Assembly: GCF_020217025.1 (NCBI RefSeq)
Contig: NZ_JAIWOF010000164.1
Coordinates: 1-10,000, forward strand
DNA length: 10,000 nt
Origin: Flavobacterium sp.
Lineage (GTDB): Bacteria > Bacteroidota > Bacteroidia > Flavobacteriales > Flavobacteriaceae
Reading direction: 5' to 3'
Part shown: one piece after another, positions 6,288 through 10,000 of the stretch
How positions within the stretch are numbered: position 1 is the stretch's first letter
Layout of the letters: each line of letters opens with the position of its first letter
Translations under genes and position numbers: made by a program
Notes under the pieces: generated by a model
Told to the model about the DNA's origin: nothing
Seen by the model: only the letters and a program-made list of their open reading frames with translations
Databases searched by the model: none

Positions 6288-9200
6288 ATGAAAAAAATTA
6301 CTTTATTTTTATTTGTCCTCTTTTCGTGTTGGCAAATTAATGCACAGTCCATAGTTATTGGTACCGCCACTACTACGACTACGAGTACTGGTAATGACCC
6401 AATAGATGGATATTACGAATCTTTTAGGTATCAGGTGGTATATACAGCTGCTGAGCTAAGTGCCTCAATGACTCCTTATGATGAAATTACAGCTCTAGGA
6501 TTTTCAATTGCAGGTGATTATGGCGGCGGTAATTTATTGGGTTACACCATAAAAATGGGGCACACATCTGCATCAAATTGTGCTGCACATATTAATTCAT
6601 CTACGATTGTAGTTAAAAATCCTTTTAATTACAATCCAACAGTTACTGCTGCAGGTGTTTTTGATATGATTACATTTGATACTAATTTTGTATGGAATGG
6701 TGTTGATAATGTATTAGTTGAGATTTGTTCTGACGGACCAAATCCATATACATCTCCTTATGGACAGGTACGTGCTAATACTTCTGTAACTAATGGTTCA
6801 CGTTTTGTAAGAGCTGACGGTGCTACTTCATGCGGTGTAACTACAACTACAACTAATGGAAATAAACCTAATATTCAGTTTAGTTATATTGAAGGTACTC
6901 CACCAAGTTGTTTACCTCCTAATGCTTTGGCGGCTAACAGTATAACAAATTCTAGTGCTGTATTAGGATGGAATGAAAATGGAACAGCTACTGTGTGGAA
7001 TATTCAATACGGTATTACAGGATTTGCTTTAGGTTCAGGTATTATTGTTCCAGGTGTAACCAATACCTACTCATTGCCAGGTTTAACTTCAAATACTCAA
7101 TATCAATATTATGTTCAAGCTGATTGCGGGGGTACTCAAAGTACATGGAGTGGTCCGTTTTCTTTCAGAACATTATGTGATGCACTACCTGTGCCTTTCA
7201 ATGAATCTTTTGATTCTACTTCAACAACAGAAGCTTGTTGGGCAGTTTTAAATGTTAATGCGGATGCAGATACTTGGAATTTAAATGATACAAGTGCACC
7301 TATTTCAGGTAATCAATCTGCGATTATTAATACGGATTTTAATAATGGTGCTAATGACGATTGGTTAATTTCTCCAAAAATCACATTAAATGGAAATCAA
7401 AGATTAGTTTTTAAAAATAAGGTTATATCAGCTACTGAACCAAATGACTTTAGAGTTATGTTGTCTACTACCGGGGCTTCACCTTCAGATTTTACAACTA
7501 CCTTGATGCCTCTTACATCGTTTTCAAATACTAATACTGAGACTCGAATTATTCCGTTAACAGGTATAACAGGTAATGTGTTTATTGCTTGGCATGTTCC
7601 AGCAGGTGGTTTAGATGGATGGATTTTATATATTGACGATGTAGTTGTTGAGGATATTCCTTCAACACCTCCAACATGTACAACTATTTTATCTCCTACT
7701 AGCGGTGCTATTAATGTACCAAATCCAACTGTAACATGGGCTGCTAACATTGATGCTACTGGATATAATATTAGTGTAGGAACAACTCCTGGAGGAACTG
7801 ATGTGTTGAACAATTTTAATGTTGGTAACGTACTTTCTTACACAATTCCTAATCTTGAAGGAGGTTCAACTTATTATGTAACTATTTATCCTTATAATGT
7901 AAACGGTCAAGCTACAGGATGTACTGAAATTAATTTTTCTACTTGTGACATAGCTACTATACCTTTCAATGAAGAGTTTGAATCGATAACAACTGGTGTT
8001 CCTTCTTGTTGGGGAATCGCGTCAACTCCTACAAATTCAGGTTATAATTTCTCTAGTTTTGCAACAGGTAATACTGGAAGAGGTTTACGATTTGATTCAT
8101 ATTTAAATGCAAATGGAAATACCGGTGAATTAACCACTCCTGTTATTGATGCTTCTTCAGTTTCAACATTACGTTTGAAGTTTTATTATAAAAATCCAAC
8201 AGGAGGTAATTTTGAAGTTTATGTTTCAACAAATGGAGGTTCAACATATACTTTGTTAGAATCTGGTTTAACTGGCGCTGCCAACTGGACTTTGAAAAGT
8301 TATGTTTTAACAAGTTACATTGGTGCAAATCTTAAAATTAAGTTTAAAGGAATAAGTAACTACGGAAGTGGGGATGCTTATATTTATTTAGATGGTGTTG
8401 TACTTGAAGAAATTCCAGTTACTTTACCTTCTTGTGTAGCTATTACTTCACCAGCTAATGGTGCTATTAATGTTTCTAATTCTACAGTAACTTGGTTAGC
8501 AAACGTTGATGCAACAGGTTATAGAATTAGTGTTGGAACAACTCCAGGTGCAACAGATGTTTTAAATAATTTTGATGTTGGTAATGTATTGTCTTATTAT
8601 TTATCTAACTTAGTAGGAGGTTCTACTTATTATGTTAGTGTATTTCCATATAATCCTTATGGTCAAGCAGTGGGATGTACAGAAATCAATTTTACAACTT
8701 GTGATGAATTAGGAGATTTCTTTGAAAATTTTGATACACTAACGGCTACGGGTCAAATTCCTTCTTGTTGGAGTAAGATTTTAAGTAATGGTGTTAGTAC
8801 TTTTGCAACCGTTGGATCTTCAACAACTAACTTTAGTGCTCCATATAGTATTTCTTTATACAATTCAGATTCACCTGCTACAGCTAATATAATGTTAGTT
8901 ACACCTTACATCAATAATTTAAGTGCAGGTACTAACAGATTGCGATTTGTTGCTAGTAATTCAGTAGCTTCACAAGATGTTATTGTAGGTACTATGAGTA
9001 ATCCTAGTGATGCTAATACTTTTACACCTTTACAAACAGTTGATATCAATGGAACTTTTACTCAATATATTGTAGATTTTACAGCTTATGCTGGAACAGA
9101 TAAATATATAGCAATTAAACGATTATCAACATCTACATATTCTTATGTTTATATAGATAATGTAATTTGGGAAGCAGTACCATCATCTGCACCAGCTTGT

Positions 9201-10000
9201 GCAACAAATGTTGTAGCAACGCCTCATCCAACTTGTGGTAACTTTGCTACCACAATTACATGGAATGCTTCTTCTGGAGCAGACGGATATTACATTTCTA
9301 TTGGTACAACTCCTGGTGGAACAGACATTGCTAATAATGTGAATTTAGGAAATGTTTTAACCTATTCATTTACAGGTAATGCAGGTAGTATGTATTATTA
9401 TACTATTTATCCATTTAATGCAATAGGAACAGCAGTTGGATGTGCTGAAGCTTCTTTTACAACAAATGTTAATGGATGTTTTTGTATTCCAACTTATACA
9501 AATGGTGGAACTGGAGATAATATTACTAATGTGGTAATCGGTTCTTGGTCTAACGCTTCAACAGGTAATGTTTCACCTTATTATGAAGATTTTACATTAC
9601 AACAACCAGCTCCAATAGCTATTCCAACAATGACTGCTGGATTAAATTCAACAGTTGCTGTAACAATGGGTACTGATGGAACTCAGTACAGTAGAGTTTG
9701 GATTGATTTTAATCAAAACCTGACTTTTGAGCCTTCAGAATCATTTTCTTTAGGAACCTCTGCAGGAGGCAGTGGAACTTCTAATATTATTGTTAATGTA
9801 CCAGCAGGTGCAACTTTAGGAGTTACTAGAATGAGAATTAGAGGTGGTGATGATGCTGCTATTCTTAATACACAAGCTTGTGGAGCTTCTTCAAGTACAT
9901 ATGGACAAACAGAAGATTACTTAGTTAATATATTGCCAGCTCCATCTTGTTTACCTCCAACAGCTTTAAATGCAACTGCGGTAACTTCTTCTTCAGCTAA
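6288..10000 (+). CDS. Giant secreted multidomain adhesin-like protein (FN3, cleaved-adhesin, GEVED domains), 3' end outside window
   Basis: One uninterrupted frame gives at least 1237 residues with no stop before the window ends. MKK plus a hydrophobic core and a NA|QS site after Ala19 form a signal peptide. Domains by residue: N-terminal beta-rich domain 20-205; FN3-like module about 206-296, with WN.QYG and YYVQADCGG; cleaved-adhesin-like domain 297-463, with DDWLISPKI and WILYIDDVVVE; Ig/FN3-like repeat A 464-553; cleaved-adhesin-like 554-715, with YIYLDGVVLEE; repeat B 716-805; cleaved-adhesin-like 806-970, with YVYIDNVIWE; repeat C 971-1064; GEVED-like domain about 1067-1216, with VWIDFNQNLTFE and YGQTEDYLVNI; then a new FN3-like module beginning PSCLPPTAL. 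Such proteins in Flavobacteriia are normally exported by the type IX system using a C-terminal domain, here unseen. The role is probably surface adhesion or matrix formation; some relatives carry an enzyme domain downstream, so a protease or hydrolase cannot be excluded. It is separated from fabV by two terminators. Confidence 0.9.
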   Translation, partial: MKKITLFLFVLFSCWQINAQSIVIGTATTTTTSTGNDPIDGYYESFRYQVVYTAAELSASMTPYDEITALGFSIAGDYGGGNLLGYTIKMGHTSASNCAAHINSSTIVVKNPFNYNPTVTAAGVFDMITFDTNFVWNGVDNVLVEICSDGPNPYTSPYGQVRANTSVTNGSRFVRADGATSCGVTTTTTNGNKPNIQFSYIEGTPPSCLPPNALAANSITNSSAVLGWNENGTATVWNIQYGITGFALGSGIIVPGVTNTYSLPGLTSNTQYQYYVQADCGGTQSTWSGPFSFRTLCDALPVPFNESFDSTSTTEACWAVLNVNADADTWNLNDTSAPISGNQSAIINTDFNNGANDDWLISPKITLNGNQRLVFKNKVISATEPNDFRVMLSTTGASPSDFTTTLMPLTSFSNTNTETRIIPLTGITGNVFIAWHVPAGGLDGWILYIDDVVVEDIPSTPPTCTTILSPTSGAINVPNPTVTWAANIDATGYNISVGTTPGGTDVLNNFNVGNVLSYTIPNLEGGSTYYVTIYPYNVNGQATGCTEINFSTCDIATIPFNEEFESITTGVPSCWGIASTPTNSGYNFSSFATGNTGRGLRFDSYLNANGNTGELTTPVIDASSVSTLRLKFYYKNPTGGNFEVYVSTNGGSTYTLLESGLTGAANWTLKSYVLTSYIGANLKIKFKGISNYGSGDAYIYLDGVVLEEIPVTLPSCVAITSPANGAINVSNSTVTWLANVDATGYRISVGTTPGATDVLNNFDVGNVLSYYLSNLVGGSTYYVSVFPYNPYGQAVGCTEINFTTCDELGDFFENFDTLTATGQIPSCWSKILSNGVSTFATVGSSTTNFSAPYSISLYNSDSPATANIMLVTPYINNLSAGTNRLRFVASNSVASQDVIVGTMSNPSDANTFTPLQTVDINGTFTQYIVDFTAYAGTDKYIAIKRLSTSTYSYVYIDNVIWEAVPSSAPACATNVVATPHPTCGNFATTITWNASSGADGYYISIGTTPGGTDIANNVNLGNVLTYSFTGNAGSMYYYTIYPFNAIGTAVGCAEASFTTNVNGCFCIPTYTNGGTGDNITNVVIGSWSNASTGNVSPYYEDFTLQQPAPIAIPTMTAGLNSTVAVTMGTDGTQYSRVWIDFNQNLTFEPSESFSLGTSAGGSGTSNIIVNVPAGATLGVTRMRIRGGDDAAILNTQACGASSSTYGQTEDYLVNILPAPSCLPPTALNATAVTSSSA
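7677..7946 (+). repeat. Ig/FN3-like repeat A of the surface protein (residues 464-553)
   Basis: A 90-residue module that starts and ends on cysteine, with a third cysteine in GCTE near its end. Its core reads TVTWAANIDATGYNISVGTT and its late strand STYYVTIYPYN. It is exactly as long as repeat B, with about 67 of 90 residues identical by hand alignment. Both are placed after a cleaved-adhesin-like domain. Confidence 0.8.
8433..8702 (+). repeat. Ig/FN3-like repeat B of the surface protein (residues 716-805)
   Basis: Second copy, 756 nt after repeat A, same length (90 residues) and same three cysteines. Core TVTWLANVDATGYRISVGTT, then DVLNNFDVGNVLSY and STYYVSVFPYN. The cleaved-adhesin-like domains before A and B are much less alike than A and B are. 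Confidence 0.8.
9198..9479 (+). repeat. Diverged Ig/FN3-like repeat C of the surface protein (residues 971-1064)
   Basis: Third copy, more diverged and slightly longer. It keeps the core GYYISIGTTPGGTDIANNVN, LGNVLTYSF, YYYTIYPFN and GCAE, with one extra internal cysteine (HPTCGN). It ends at NGC just before the GEVED-like domain. Confidence 0.72.

Noticed and set aside
6318..6329. LFSC in the signal peptide of the surface protein as a lipobox
   Set aside because: Phe is unusual before the small residue, the hydrophobic core would be very short, and a good signal peptidase I site (NA|QS) follows at residue 19.
6366..6392. ACT/ACG triplet run near the start of the surface protein
   Set aside because: It encodes a threonine-rich stretch with mixed codons, so it is not a uniform tandem repeat and gives no phase-variation signal.
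7397..7813. Minus-strand open frame of 138 residues
   Set aside because: It lies wholly opposite the surface-protein frame, begins without promoter or signal, and resembles no family; the + strand frame has clear domains.
8143..8328. Minus-strand open frame of 61 residues
   Set aside because: Antisense to the second cleaved-adhesin-like domain, with low-complexity Leu/Lys/Asn composition.
7677..9479. Spaced repeats as a possible CRISPR array
   Set aside because: The repeats are about 270 nt, coding, and hundreds of bases apart; they are protein domain repeats.

Overview
The window looks like chromosome of a member of the Flavobacteriaceae, probably Flavobacterium or a close relative. The evidence is the strongly AT-rich sequence, the absence of Shine-Dalgarno sites, a match to the Bacteroidota promoter TTTG-N19-TAnnTTTG, a Bacteroidota-type omega subunit, a DUF4835 protein, and a giant modular surface protein of the kind exported by the type IX secretion system (T9SS). 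All genes I can support lie on the + strand.

Positions 1-4863 hold a tightly packed run of five genes: the 3' part of bamD (outer-membrane protein assembly lipoprotein), a small RNA polymerase omega-like subunit, coaBC (coenzyme A synthesis), a secreted DUF4835 protein (called PorD in some annotations), and recN (double-strand break repair). Gaps are 9, 6, -11 and 27 nt with no visible terminator or promoter between genes, so they are probably one transcription unit. The functions are unrelated core ones; the envelope link is bamD plus the DUF4835 protein.

Positions 4851-6212 hold fabV, an enoyl-acyl carrier protein reductase of fatty acid synthesis. It has its own likely promoter, whose -33 element sits in the last codons of recN. 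It is closed by two perfect hairpins in tandem, each followed by a T run. The 169 nt between fabV and the next gene also hold a weaker inverted repeat and a (AATT)4 tract next to the start codon; no canonical promoter was found there.

Positions 6288-10000 are one uninterrupted reading frame that leaves the window: at least 1237 residues of a secreted multidomain protein. Order: signal peptide, an N-terminal beta-rich domain, a fibronectin-III-like module, three alternations of a cleaved-adhesin-like domain with a cysteine-bounded Ig/FN3-like repeat, a GEVED-like domain, and the start of another fibronectin-like module. It is a likely adhesin or surface-matrix protein. The C-terminus, which should carry the secretion signal, lies outside. 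No RNA genes, CRISPR arrays, insertion sequences or clearly novel defence or biosynthetic system are visible. The surface protein is the accessory part; the rest is conserved housekeeping sequence.
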